Positions 35,501-43,886 of a DNA stretch of 64,000 bases are shown piece by piece. The DNA is from Deltaproteobacteria bacterium (GTDB lineage: Bacteria; Desulfobacterota; Desulfobacteria; Desulfobacterales; Desulfosarcinaceae). The stretch is from contig JAKALP010000010.1 in the NCBI GenBank assembly GCA_021824175.1, forward strand, positions 1-64,000, written 5' to 3'. Made by a program: the position numbers and the translations under genes. The notes under the pieces are model-generated. The model had not been told where the DNA came from, ran no database searches, and saw nothing but the letters and a program-made list of their open reading frames with translations. Within the stretch, counting starts at the first letter, position 1. Every line of letters begins with the position of its first letter.

Positions 35501-38500
35501 CGTATCCAGAGCGGCTGGCTGGCCGCATCGAGACGGGTGAAAGTCAAATACTGTTCGTCGCGAAAGTTTTCGCCATTAAAAGTATGGACCCCGCTGGGGT
35601 CTGGCACCCGATTATGAGAGATGTGGATGACTTCGCGGCCGAGGGTATCGAAGACTATCTGCTCCGTCGTGCCGGCGTGCCGCGCCGTTAACCAAGCCGA
35701 ACGGGTTTCGGCGGAAGCATCGGACGGCAAGGCCATTGCCGGGTCGGGCGCGCCGCGCTCTTGATACCACGCGCTTTGCAACACCGTGTCATTGGCATCC
35801 CAGCTTGTGGCTTGCCAGGGCGAGAAATCCACCCGGCTAAAGGTTCCATCGGGCGCTTCCGCGCGGATCAGCCGCCCGAGGGCATCGTAGTACATGTGCG
35901 GCGTGACTCCTGCTTCCACTGGCTCCTCGAAGCAATGGGTGGCGGAGAAGTAAGGCTCATATTGTTTGACCGGCTTGCCCTTGTTGTTGAAGATGGTCTT
36001 GCCGCTGGTCGCCCATCGCCAGGCCGTGCCGCCTTGGGCGGGTTCGGCCTGGGCTTTTTTGGCGATTAGCGCGGCCAGGCCGTCCGAATATTCAAAGCTG
36101 GTTTGCAGTGGGCTCTTTTGGCCGTCCGGCAACTGTGATTGATGTTTTTCCCGCAAAATACTACAGGCGGAAGAAGGATGGCTGTTCCAATGGATTACAT
36201 CGTCCGCCGCGCGCGTTTCACCAAAGTAGTAAAGATAGCGCGCCGTGGCCGGGCCGAGAAATCTTCGGGCCTCTTCTTCCTGGTACTCTTGGGTGAAAAG
36301 CTGGATAAGGGCGTCCGGGCCGGGATTGGCCATGCTCTCATCAAAGCCCTCCAGGCGGTCGCCTTCGTCTGCCTTGCCTTTTACCGCCATGGCCGCGGGC
36401 ATGCCGAGAACATCAAAACAGACTTCGGAAAGATTGGCATTCATGTCTTTGATGCGGCGCGGCCCCATGGTCCGGAAATCAAACTGTTCAATGCGTACGG
36501 TGTTGCCCGCGGGATCGGTGATGGATTGGGCAAAGAGCTCGTAGAAATCAAATTGAACCACGGTGTCATGGCCAAAGGGATCGGAATAATGCGCGGGAAG
36601 ATAAAAATGCCGCTGGGCATCCGGCCCGAACCCGGCAATGCCGGAGCGCAGCCAGTACTGGCCGGCTGTCTCCGGGCCAAGGGCAGCCAGCAGGGCCGCG
36701 CCGCTGAGATAGCCGCTGAGGGCCGGATCAGACAGGCGGCTTGAGACTTCCAGGCTGAGCTTGTTTTGAAAAATATCGGCCAGCAACCCATCGGTCAGCG
36801 CCAGTTGATAAGTTTCGTAGACCAACCCGAGACGATTGAGCCGCCCAAAAGATAGCGGAGCATTCAAATTTTCATGGAAGTAAAGAGTCCTGGTCTCTTC
36901 CATCAGACGTTTACGGGCCGTCGCCACCGTATCATCGGGGATGTGATGGGACGAAATCTGCGTCACCGCTGTGACTAGCTGGGGGTCCGCGCCTACATAA
37001 AAATCGCTGAGCGCATAACCGCGCAGCTGTGCAAGGGAATAGTAGCAATCGTCCGGCTGAATCCCGCTGAGTTCATAACTCCTGGTCTGGCAGGGCATGG
37101 GCAGGCGATGGTGGTCCTCACTGTCCACCTCATCGTCGGTAAAGCGATATTCCGCATAGGTCAGGTGGCCTTTGCCCTGGACATCATTGATCAGCGCCAC
37201 CTCTTCCGGTTTCAACGCAGCGTCGCTATATGAATTGGTCCGCGCATAGACCGCGGCCACGGACTGTAGAACATGACCGTAATCATCGATACGCAGGTTC
37301 AGCGTATGGGCGATGCGGGGATCGGGATTTACTTCGGCTGAGCGCAAATCCAATTCGTAATGATAAGTGATGGCTTCGCTTTCGGTGACCTGAAAGATGG
37401 CGTGGCGGTTGGATGCCAAGGGCTGTAACCTTCGGATATCGCAGTTATGGAAGGCGGTGGAAAATAGTTTGGCCGGAACTTCTCTTCCCGCGGTCAGGGC
37501 ATCGATATCCAGCTCAAATACTTCCTGCCGCAGCATCATGCCCTTGCAGGCGCGCAGAGCTTCGCGCTGTTCTTGCGCCGTGAGCTCGGCGCCCTCCAGG
37601 TCCGGCTCGGGCAACCGGTGCTCGGTGAAGCCGGGCGGAGAGAAGTATTCGTGCTGGAATTGCGACAGGATGCGTTCCTGGTCGGCAAACGCGCCGGTGT
37701 GAAACCAGGTGACGGTCTTGACCGGCGGCTGAAAGAGTTTATGGTCGTCGGTGATATAAGGGCTGGCGCTATTGCCCTGGGCAAAGGCGCCGTAATCCTC
37801 CACATCGATCTGCTCCACCCGGCCAAAGCCGCGAAACTCGCGCTCAATGCCGTCAAAATAGCCGTGATGGTAACTAAAAGAAGAAGAAAAACTCGTGGCG
37901 CGCCATTTATCGCGGATCGTGATCTTTTCGACCACATGCACCGGAAAGGGCAGGCGCGTGACCCAGGGCCGGCCGCTCTGTTTGTCGCGCAAGTAGTACT
38001 TGGTGGAAGGCGCATATTGAACGCGTGTTTCCGCGCCCAGGTTGTTCTTGACTTTGGTCAGCAGGTGCGGCTTGTCTTCCATCAACGCAAGGTAGCGCAT
38101 GGGGCTGCGTCCGGAGGCTGGCAACGGCGACGACCAGGCCAGGCAGGCCGTCCCATTGCCCAAAAGGTCAACGACCTGGATGGAAGACAAATCGTCCACG
38201 GCCGGAAAGGCCGCCAAGGAAAGCGGCGCGCTCCAACCATTGCCGGATTGATTGAAGTAAAGGCGCGGGCCCTCGGCGTGAAGATAAATGATGTCCATGG
38301 TGCCCGAGCCGTCAATGTCGGCCAGCCGGATGCGCCGCTGGTCGAAAAGGTCGGGCGCCTCGAACCATGGTGAGTGGTCCATGGTCACCTTGGCGCCAAA
38401 GCGGCCATAGCCCAGGTTGGGCCAATAGCATACCTCGCCGTTGCGGATGCGCACCAGATCGGTCAATCCGTCGCCGGAAAGGTCGGCCAGATAGATGGAT

Positions 38501-40338
38501 TGGGTGCCGTCGGCCAGGAGCAGCCGGGGGCCTTTTTCTTCATCCAGGGCCTGGACCACGCGGTTGGCCGGGCCAAAGCCCTCCTCGGCCAGGGAAGCAT
38601 GCCAGACCAAGGCATCCTCTTCGGTGATGAGCACATCGGCATGGCCGTCGCCATCCAGATCCACTAGGCGCAGATTGGGATCGCTCAGATCGCGGTTAAG
38701 GCGGGAAGTAAAGGCGCGAAACGGTTGCCAGCCCTCTTCTTCATCGTGCTCGTACAGGCCCGCCATGGGGCCGTTCAACACCACCAGATCAGGCTGGCCG
38801 TCGCCGGCCAGATCCATGAATTGGGCCGCGGTTGCGGCCAGGGATAGATTAGGTTTTGCGGCCACCCGCTCCAGGGGAGAAAATCTTGCGCCTTGACTTC
38901 CCAGGGGGCTGAGATTGCGCTTGTAATACCAGGCTCCGGCCTGTTCCGTAAAAATACCGGCAAGGCCCTCGCCATGCAGATCGAGCCATTGATAAGTGGC
39001 GCCATCCAGGCCGGCCGGTAGATTTTCCAGGCTGGCGGCTTCTACTTCCATCATGGTCTGTTGTACTTGCGGCTGGCTGTATTCGAATTCCAGCGGCGGC
39101 AGGGATCTGCTGAGGTATGTCCCGGTGCTGGTTTGTTGATAGCCTTTCTGAACCGCTTGGAGAAGAAAAGAGTAAATCGGATTGCGGGCGGCGTGGGGCT
39201 CATGTTCATACAAGTAAGTGAAATCCGTTGAGCGCACCAGCCCGTCATAGCCGCTCTGGCCAGTGGGCAGGTCGGGAATATGGTGGAACATCAGGACCCG
39301 CTGGCACAAGCGGCAGGTGCGCACCTCAAAGCCCGCGCGACAGGCGGAGAAGGGATCGGGCCGGACCGTCCAACCCAGGGCCGGGTCCTCCTGGGATTGC
39401 GGCGTCTCCAGGTCATGTTCGCCATAATCAAAGACTACTTCGAACATCCAGCCGGCCCCGGCGCGCACCTCCGGGCTGAGGAACGGCGGACGCTGAGCAT
39501 CATTTCCCAGCAAGGAAAGACGATTGCCGTATTGAATTTGCTTTAGATAGCGATTGGCGCGGCGGCCGGGCGCATCTGCCGGGCCGCGATTGCGTTCATG
39601 GGCCTGGGAGAGATCGAGGCCGGCGCCGTCTTCGGGCTTATAGGTGTAAATGACGCCATTGCCTTTGTCGTCGCGGGTTTCGCAAATCAACCAGCTGAAG
39701 ATCTTCCGGGAATCGCCGGGATCAGTGATGCGGGAATTTTCGTCCAGGCCGTAGATGGTGAGGACATTGTCGCGGGAGATGGAGCGCCAGTGAACCTCGC
39801 GCGGGTCATCGGCCCTGGTCCAGCGTTCGATGCGGGCAAAAAGCCCTTCGATGCGCGGGCGATAGTTCCGGATGCGGTATTCATGGCCGTTGACGCTGCG
39901 CGACCCGTCGTATACGCGCGGTTGCCCGCCTTGCAACACCCAATGGCCGGCCGCGTCCTTTTCAAACTCCGGCACCAGGTCTTCGGCGCCGGAAAGAAGA
40001 AAAACGTCGCTGTCGGGCATCCGGCCCTGACCATCCAGATAGCGCGGCAGACCCTTGTCGGTCTTACGGGTGACGCGGGGCAGCGCCAAGTCCCAGCCGA
40101 AACCAAACGGGCCGTTGCCGGCGCCGGAATCATAAGACAGGGAAAGCTGGGGACCGAACCCGGAGCGGCCGGGGCTGGTGGCAATGGGGAGCGTCAGGGC
40201 GCCGGTGCCGGTGACCGGGTTGGCGGCGAACTTCTCGCCCATGCCGCGGATGGCCCCGCCACCTTTGGGAAGCGCAATGGGCGGCGTGGTGACGGTTTGC
40301 GGGCCCCCCTTGTTTACTTCCGGAGTACTATTTTTCAT
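32545..40338 (-). CDS. TcB-TcC fusion with variable C-terminal toxin domain
   Basis: 2597 aa. The N-terminal 330 residues are the SpvB domain (GTGALTLPIATSPGRSGFGP). VCBS-like repeats (DLDGDGHADV, DLSGDGLTDL, DIDGSGTMDI) lie at about 560-700, then TcdB middle domains, then RHS/YD repeats. The RHS core ends near residue 2266 with YAGKERDEESGLYYCGARSY and SPDPALLIDGPNLYQYGRN. In TcB-TcC proteins the RHS shell encloses the toxic C-terminus, which is self-cleaved after this core. The remaining 300 residues are unlike any Tc effector I know: a Lys-rich linker, then FMQCFYTSYFFMLKSLG near 2419 and SSAWGHHVLATG near 2560, a Cys-His layout of papain/C39-type peptidases. The start directly follows the OmpA gene stop (TAGATG), so it is translationally coupled. 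Confidence 0.92.
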   Translation of the reverse strand: MKNSTPEVNKGGPQTVTTPPIALPKGGGAIRGMGEKFAANPVTGTGALTLPIATSPGRSGFGPQLSLSYDSGAGNGPFGFGWDLALPRVTRKTDKGLPRYLDGQGRMPDSDVFLLSGAEDLVPEFEKDAAGHWVLQGGQPRVYDGSRSVNGHEYRIRNYRPRIEGLFARIERWTRADDPREVHWRSISRDNVLTIYGLDENSRITDPGDSRKIFSWLICETRDDKGNGVIYTYKPEDGAGLDLSQAHERNRGPADAPGRRANRYLKQIQYGNRLSLLGNDAQRPPFLSPEVRAGAGWMFEVVFDYGEHDLETPQSQEDPALGWTVRPDPFSACRAGFEVRTCRLCQRVLMFHHIPDLPTGQSGYDGLVRSTDFTYLYEHEPHAARNPIYSFLLQAVQKGYQQTSTGTYLSRSLPPLEFEYSQPQVQQTMMEVEAASLENLPAGLDGATYQWLDLHGEGLAGIFTEQAGAWYYKRNLSPLGSQGARFSPLERVAAKPNLSLAATAAQFMDLAGDGQPDLVVLNGPMAGLYEHDEEEGWQPFRAFTSRLNRDLSDPNLRLVDLDGDGHADVLITEEDALVWHASLAEEGFGPANRVVQALDEEKGPRLLLADGTQSIYLADLSGDGLTDLVRIRNGEVCYWPNLGYGRFGAKVTMDHSPWFEAPDLFDQRRIRLADIDGSGTMDIIYLHAEGPRLYFNQSGNGWSAPLSLAAFPAVDDLSSIQVVDLLGNGTACLAWSSPLPASGRSPMRYLALMEDKPHLLTKVKNNLGAETRVQYAPSTKYYLRDKQSGRPWVTRLPFPVHVVEKITIRDKWRATSFSSSFSYHHGYFDGIEREFRGFGRVEQIDVEDYGAFAQGNSASPYITDDHKLFQPPVKTVTWFHTGAFADQERILSQFQHEYFSPPGFTEHRLPEPDLEGAELTAQEQREALRACKGMMLRQEVFELDIDALTAGREVPAKLFSTAFHNCDIRRLQPLASNRHAIFQVTESEAITYHYELDLRSAEVNPDPRIAHTLNLRIDDYGHVLQSVAAVYARTNSYSDAALKPEEVALINDVQGKGHLTYAEYRFTDDEVDSEDHHRLPMPCQTRSYELSGIQPDDCYYSLAQLRGYALSDFYVGADPQLVTAVTQISSHHIPDDTVATARKRLMEETRTLYFHENLNAPLSFGRLNRLGLVYETYQLALTDGLLADIFQNKLSLEVSSRLSDPALSGYLSGAALLAALGPETAGQYWLRSGIAGFGPDAQRHFYLPAHYSDPFGHDTVVQFDFYELFAQSITDPAGNTVRIEQFDFRTMGPRRIKDMNANLSEVCFDVLGMPAAMAVKGKADEGDRLEGFDESMANPGPDALIQLFTQEYQEEEARRFLGPATARYLYYFGETRAADDVIHWNSHPSSACSILREKHQSQLPDGQKSPLQTSFEYSDGLAALIAKKAQAEPAQGGTAWRWATSGKTIFNNKGKPVKQYEPYFSATHCFEEPVEAGVTPHMYYDALGRLIRAEAPDGTFSRVDFSPWQATSWDANDTVLQSAWYQERGAPDPAMALPSDASAETRSAWLTARHAGTTEQIVFDTLGREVIHISHNRVPDPSGVHTFNGENFRDEQYLTFTRLDAASQPLWIRDARGNRVMQYILPLLADGSGEEIPAGAMACYDLAGRLLYQHSMDAGDRWTLSDAAGRPMDGWEENTRSDETGAETHEARRFLTQYDVLHRPVAQWLTINADEPQLIEQFFYGEQMSGGIDPQTLNLRGQLYQHFDQSGMIMFAAYDFKGNPREVQRRLASNYKSPVIGWQEGSASAGLESENFIQTLEYDALNRVSRRFNWHQGPESRVAVYEPIYNRRGLLESDQLVVRAVKKEKTNNAEGYEEVAESQRRTPIEEVTYNAKGQREKVRYGNGTITRYTYDTQTFRLRQLRTTRPGYDPPFPGNANPLKDDKVLQDLYYTYDAAGNIVEISDQAYETAFFRNQRVEPRSQYVYDALYRLISATGRENMMAGNDAPGQYESDPMAAALPVDPQALRNYTQYYTYDCAGNISAMRHAANGGGWTRRYEYDAHSNRLGRTWEGDPDWTGGNATHKTTYRHDQRGNLRNLANVAPAYFVQWDWRDMIQSLNLQGGGRVFYNYDSTKERSRKVNESQSGLKQWERIYLGGLEIYRKFNGTQTVEEIETLHLMDGGRSLLLVEDVLVSDSGLAAGPRYQYQYSNHLDSAVLSLDDSAAIISYEEYHPYGTTAYRAVNHQIKTTAKRYRYAGKERDEESGLYYCGARSYAAWLARWVSPDPALLIDGPNLYQYGRNCPTGHNDQKGTQAKKKTDPPKDKPKTDQVKVKISFYEDMSSVTVTEKLVSFKDKESHEFLSLSRQTFDKILKKTHGDVSKSLKELKSSTEFRDWLVKEYYKRFSGGNPKATNEVGGGKFRYATSKQLLAHGDTFMQCFYTSYFFMLKSLGVIPPDMSAREFEKAYSNVRGEPKVAPVFAKGEYGFPGAERSPDRATIVDMFAARAGAIASQSEWARFTGMSEKHFKAEDLRHPTLILKTVKGKTIETHPDIVDVAKVLQHLKAGETVHMGSSAWGHHVLATGPGSIDDPYPGTSEPRGSKEFWEAGKIFALWAE

Positions 40339-41799
40339 CTACTTCTTCTGGGGCTTGATGATCACATCGATGCGCCGGTTCTGGGCGCGGCCTTCGGGCG
40401 TTTCGTTGGCTGCGATGGGGCGGGAAAAGCCATACCCCTCGGCCTTGATCTTGTTGGCTGACAGGGTGCCGTTGGTCACCAAATACTGCTTCACGGCTTC
40501 GGCCCGCTCTTGGGACAGGGCCTGGTTCTTCTCGGCCGTGCCCTGGTTATCGGTGTGGCCTTCAATGGTCACTTCGGGTTGGCCAAAGGTGCGGATGGCT
40601 TTTTGGACTTTGGTCAGCAGGGGATAACTCTCCGGCGGCACCTCGGACTTACCCACGGGAAATTGGATGCCTTTGAGGCGGATCACCAGGGTATCGAGCT
40701 GTTTGTAGACCTCGGCCTCGTCCGGTTTAAAATCTTTTTGAACGGCCACGAAGAGTTGATTGAATTTCTTCTCGGCGGCCAAACGATCTTTATCATACTT
40801 GGCCTGCTGGGAAGTACCCTCCAATTCGGAGATGCGGGCGTTGAGGGACTGGATCAATTTATCCTTCTCTGCCACCTGCTTGGCCGTGGCTTGCAGTTCG
40901 GTCACGCCGGCCGTAATGGCGCTGGTTTGCTCCTTGAAGGAGAGATTGCGCTGATCCGGGGCTTCCAGGCGGGTGTTGATCTCGGACAGAAATGACTCGA
41001 TCAATAAGCTGACCGCTTCGGGCGTCATCGCTTTGATCTGCTCGCTGGCCTGACCAATGGCCAGGGCCCGTTGGGTCATGAATTTGGCTTGGTCGGCCTG
41101 CTTCTGAATGGCCTCTTTTTCATAACGATGACCGGCGATGAAGGACTCGGCCTGGGAAATGGCGCCCTGGGCATCGGCAAAGGCTTGGGGGGCGATCTTG
41201 GGCACCTTCATCTCTTCGGCCCTTTGCATGAGCTGGCGGGCCTCGCCCAACGCCTCCTGGGTAATGGCCCGCAGTTCCAGGGCGCGAAAGCGGTCGCTCA
41301 CGGCCTTGCGGTTGGCGCGGGCCGATTCAAAGTTGCTGTCTTCCATGGCCCGGGTCAATTTCAGAAAAGCCTCTTCGGCATCGGCATAATCCGAGGTAAA
41401 TTGCTGGGCGTTGACCGCCCGGGCCGCGTTGCGGCTCACAATGGCTTCATCGAGCTGATCCTTGCAGCGGATGGCGACTACGCCGGCCTGGGCCAGCTCG
41501 GCCCGGCCTCGGCCGATATTATCCAGGATTTCGGATAACGCCGCCCCTTGCTCCAGGCCCTTTTTGGCCTTGGCCTGGGAAGTTTCAGCGCGCTTGAACC
41601 AGGTGGGCGACAACACATCCAACTGATCCTCGCGGGCATCGTCGATACTCTGGCCCAGCTGAGCGATCATCTCAGAGGGATTGCCGGACTTGTCCACCGG
41701 CTCCACCGGCAGGCGGGCGCCGCAGCCGCACAGAAGCAATGCGCCGGCCGCAAGCAAAGTAAAAGCAATCCACTTCCCTGGGTTATGTCTCTTGGGCAT
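40339..41799 (-). CDS. OmpA-family peptidoglycan-binding lipoprotein
   Basis: 486 aa. A lipoprotein signal ends in LLLCGCGA (cysteine near residue 25). The middle is long, helical and coiled-coil-like (about 60-350), with a DUF4398-type stretch of Ala-rich helices. The last 110 residues are the OmpA domain that holds the cell wall: IQFPVGKSEVPPES, then EGHTDNQGTAEKNQALSQERA and the NRRIDV end. I start at 41799 behind GGGAGGTG, three codons inside the longest frame. Its stop touches the start of the TcB-TcC gene, so it is probably the first gene of the toxin operon and might help the toxin cross or dock at the envelope; that role is inference. Confidence 0.9.
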   Translation of the reverse strand: MPKRHNPGKWIAFTLLAAGALLLCGCGARLPVEPVDKSGNPSEMIAQLGQSIDDAREDQLDVLSPTWFKRAETSQAKAKKGLEQGAALSEILDNIGRGRAELAQAGVVAIRCKDQLDEAIVSRNAARAVNAQQFTSDYADAEEAFLKLTRAMEDSNFESARANRKAVSDRFRALELRAITQEALGEARQLMQRAEEMKVPKIAPQAFADAQGAISQAESFIAGHRYEKEAIQKQADQAKFMTQRALAIGQASEQIKAMTPEAVSLLIESFLSEINTRLEAPDQRNLSFKEQTSAITAGVTELQATAKQVAEKDKLIQSLNARISELEGTSQQAKYDKDRLAAEKKFNQLFVAVQKDFKPDEAEVYKQLDTLVIRLKGIQFPVGKSEVPPESYPLLTKVQKAIRTFGQPEVTIEGHTDNQGTAEKNQALSQERAEAVKQYLVTNGTLSANKIKAEGYGFSRPIAANETPEGRAQNRRIDVIIKPQKK

Positions 41800-41915
41800 G
41801 GAGAGCACCTCCCTGGTTTGGTATGACTGAAACGGCTTATGCGTTTATGGGTTATTTGGATGCATGAACTGTGGCTCAAAACAAAGGCAAAAGTCAATAT
41901 CTTCCATTCAAAACA

Positions 41916-42021
41916 ATTCTCGCACAAAGCTGCAATCCCCAGCGCCAGCGCTGTGCGAGCCACAAAGATGATTTTGAGATCGCTGGTACTCCTTTGTGGC
42001 TTTATGGCTTTGTGCGAGAAT
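41916..42021. repeat. inverted word-array element
   Basis: Perfect 15-nt outer arms, 41916-41930 and 42007-42021 (ATTCTCGCACAAAGC and complement), with further inverted GCCACAAAG words inside. It lies between the binding-protein gene and the OmpA gene, both read leftward, so it could separate the transcripts. The outer word equals that of the 12841 element. Confidence 0.75.
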
Positions 42022-42043
42022 CAAAAAATAACCGCGGCGGCAG

Positions 42044-42862
42044 TTAAGGCAGCTCGGTTATCCAATTCGGATTTTCGATCCATTTGAGTTTCATTGCTTC
42101 CAGACCGCCCGATTCGCTCATAATACCAATGAAGTTATCCATCCAGTTGAGCAGGTGGGAATCGCCAGCCGGCAGGGCAATGCCCAGGGGTTCATAGGTG
42201 AAACGGGAGATCACGGTGATCAAACCGGCTTTGGGATTTCGTACGGCGGCCACGATGCAGGCGTGATAATCGCTGACCATGGCATCGACTTTATCGGCCA
42301 GCACCAGAGCCACGCCATCATCGTATTTATCCACGGGCGTATATTTGGCCAGGGGCATGAGTTCTTTCACCAGCTGCTCGCTGGTGGAGCCGGCCAGGGC
42401 CGTGAAGTGGAATTTGGCTGAGTTCAGCTCCTTGGGGTTGGTGATCTTGGCAATGGCGGCGGCCTTGGTGAGATAGGATTTGCCGGTAATATGATAAGGG
42501 CCGGCAAAGGCCACCTTGAGGTTGCGATCCGGAGTGATGGTCATGCCCGAGATGACCATGTCCACTTCTCCTTTTTCCAGGGCCGGCAGCAGGTCCGCGA
42601 AATTCTTGGTGACCAGCTTGAGTTCCACGCCCATGGCGCCGGCAATGGCCTGGGCCAGGTCAACATCCAGCCCGGCGGGCACGCCTTTTTTGGTCATCAT
42701 GTTCAGGGGCGGCATATTGGCGGCCGTGCCCACGATAACCGCCTTGCGCTCCTGAATTTTCGTCAGGGTTGGAGAAGGCTTGCCGACCGTGACCAAATTG
42801 GCGCAGCTGACGGCAAAGATCATGACACAAGAGACAAGAATAAGAAGCGGGGTTTTTTTCAT
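42044..42862 (-). CDS. ABC-transporter substrate-binding lipoprotein (family 3)
   Basis: 272 aa with a lipoprotein signal (FAVSCANLV; cysteine near residue 20) and the bacterial extracellular solute-binding protein family 3 fold: GTAANMPPLNM near the start of the domain, DVDLAQAIAGAMGVELKLV, then DMVISGMTITPDRN. Such proteins bind polar amino acids or related molecules for uptake, or act as periplasmic sensors. No permease or ATPase gene is next to it, so it is an orphan or works with a distant transporter. CGGAGAG precedes the ATG. Confidence 0.9.
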   Translation of the reverse strand: MKKTPLLILVSCVMIFAVSCANLVTVGKPSPTLTKIQERKAVIVGTAANMPPLNMMTKKGVPAGLDVDLAQAIAGAMGVELKLVTKNFADLLPALEKGEVDMVISGMTITPDRNLKVAFAGPYHITGKSYLTKAAAIAKITNPKELNSAKFHFTALAGSTSEQLVKELMPLAKYTPVDKYDDGVALVLADKVDAMVSDYHACIVAAVRNPKAGLITVISRFTYEPLGIALPAGDSHLLNWMDNFIGIMSESGGLEAMKLKWIENPNWITELP

Positions 42863-43038
42863 GGGTGCTCTCCGTTGGGTTGGAATTAGGGTGGTTGTCG
42901 AAATTGGCTGATACGTCAGCCGGTCTTGCGCCGGCCCGTCAAATGTGGCTCAAAACCAGGTTGGAAGTCAATATCTGATCGTCGTTATTACCTTATGTCG
43001 TGCTCTTGCATACTGCGCGGAAACCATTAAGGATAAGA

Positions 43039-43389
43039 CTATGCATTCAGATTTAGTATTAATTTCAACCCGGCCTCAACTTCTTCCATCTTGGTTTTTG
43101 AAAGGCTGCCGACTTTTTCCCGAAGACTGCTTTTATCGACCGATTTTACTTGGGTGACGTTGACCACACACTGTTTCGGTAAGTTGGCTTCGCCTTTTTG
43201 CAGGGTCACATTTCCGGGCAATTCACCGAATTTTAGAGTCGATGTGATCGCCAGCATAACGACCGTGCTGATGTTACTGTCGTTCAAGGCATCGTTTTGA
43301 ATGACCAGACCGGGCCTGATGCCAAAAGGTTCCGATCCTTTGCCCGGTGAGAAGTTGACCCAATAAATGCTGCCGCGCCGAATCACCAT
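43039..43389 (-). CDS. mazF: MazF/PemK-family mRNA interferase toxin
   Basis: 116 aa. RRGSIYWVNFSPGKGSEPFGIRPGLVIQND is the PemK/MazF N-terminal signature, with the basic and Gly-rich residues that shape the RNA-cutting site; LPKQCVVNVTQVKSVDKSSL is the second conserved strand set. MazF cleaves mRNA at short sequences and stops growth when the antitoxin is lost. The ATG lies inside the end of the antitoxin gene (7-nt overlap), the usual arrangement for coupled translation. The longer upstream frame is not a likely start. Confidence 0.88.
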   Translation of the reverse strand: MVIRRGSIYWVNFSPGKGSEPFGIRPGLVIQNDALNDSNISTVVMLAITSTLKFGELPGNVTLQKGEANLPKQCVVNVTQVKSVDKSSLREKVGSLSKTKMEEVEAGLKLILNLNA

Positions 43390-43637
43390 TCTTGGCCGCC
43401 TGGGTTGCCGGTGCCCTCGAACCATTTGGCGGTATCCAGCTGCTCTTTCTGCAGGGACTCGTCTGAAAAGACCCTGTCATATGCATTTTTCAAGAACTGA
43501 TTCTTTTCCGCCATGATCTTTTCCTTTAATGCGGAGGTGATATAGCCGCTTCTTGTCAAGCCTTTTTCCTTGCTGATCTTATCGATGTAGACAATCAAAT
43601 TTTTGGGTATGGTGATGGCCACCTTTTGAGTGTTCAT
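43383..43637 (-). CDS. ribbon-helix-helix antitoxin
   Basis: 84 aa. The first 45 residues form a ribbon-helix-helix DNA-binding fold (VAITIPKNLIVYIDKISKEKGLTRSGYITSAL), followed by an acidic, disordered tail that would wrap the toxin. It neutralises the MazF-like partner encoded next and represses the operon. AGGAGG precedes the ATG by 8 nt, and a perfect palindrome lies between the start and the promoter. Confidence 0.88.
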   Translation of the reverse strand: MNTQKVAITIPKNLIVYIDKISKEKGLTRSGYITSALKEKIMAEKNQFLKNAYDRVFSDESLQKEQLDTAKWFEGTGNPGGQEW

Positions 43638-43653
43638 GGCTTTAACCTCCTGT

Positions 43654-43675
43654 GGTATGACATATTAGTCATACC
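43654..43675. promoter_or_regulatory. palindromic operator of the toxin-antitoxin operon
   Basis: GGTATGAC at 43654-43661 and GTCATACC at 43668-43675 form a perfect 8-bp inverted repeat around a 6-nt AT spacer, 17 nt upstream of the antitoxin ATG. Spacing and position suit binding of a ribbon-helix-helix dimer pair for autorepression. Confidence 0.75.
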
Positions 43676-43679
43676 CAAT

Positions 43680-43709
43680 TGTATACCATGCCTGGCTCCT
43701 GATTGGCAA
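43680..43709 (-). promoter_or_regulatory. candidate sigma70 promoter for toxin-antitoxin operon
   Basis: On the minus strand TTGCCA (43709-43704) and TATACA (43685-43680) are separated by 18 nt. The predicted start of transcription falls inside the palindromic operator. Confidence 0.5.
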
Positions 43710-43780
43710 CACCTTGTGAGAAGAACTGTAACAACGCTGCAAAGCTTCGCTCGTTAAACACGTTGCGTGAGAACGCACAT

Positions 43781-43816
43781 CCTCTGCGCGCCTCCGCGCG
43801 CTCCGCGGCCTTTGCG
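43781..43816. repeat. four 9-nt words (GCCTCCGCG type)
   Basis: CCTCTGCGC, GCCTCCGCG, CGCTCCGCG and GCCTTTGCG in 9-nt register, between nadB and the toxin gene pair. The inverted partner arm is not clear here, so it may be a half element. Confidence 0.65.
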
Positions 43817-43886
43817 TTAAAACAGAAACAAAAGCAACATCGCCATTGATCGAAGGTTTGAGAAGGTTACTTAAGGGCTTCATGCA

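Noticed and set aside
41839-42087. Plus-strand small frame between the binding-protein and OmpA genes.
   Set aside because: It is mostly translation of the inverted word array 41916-42021.
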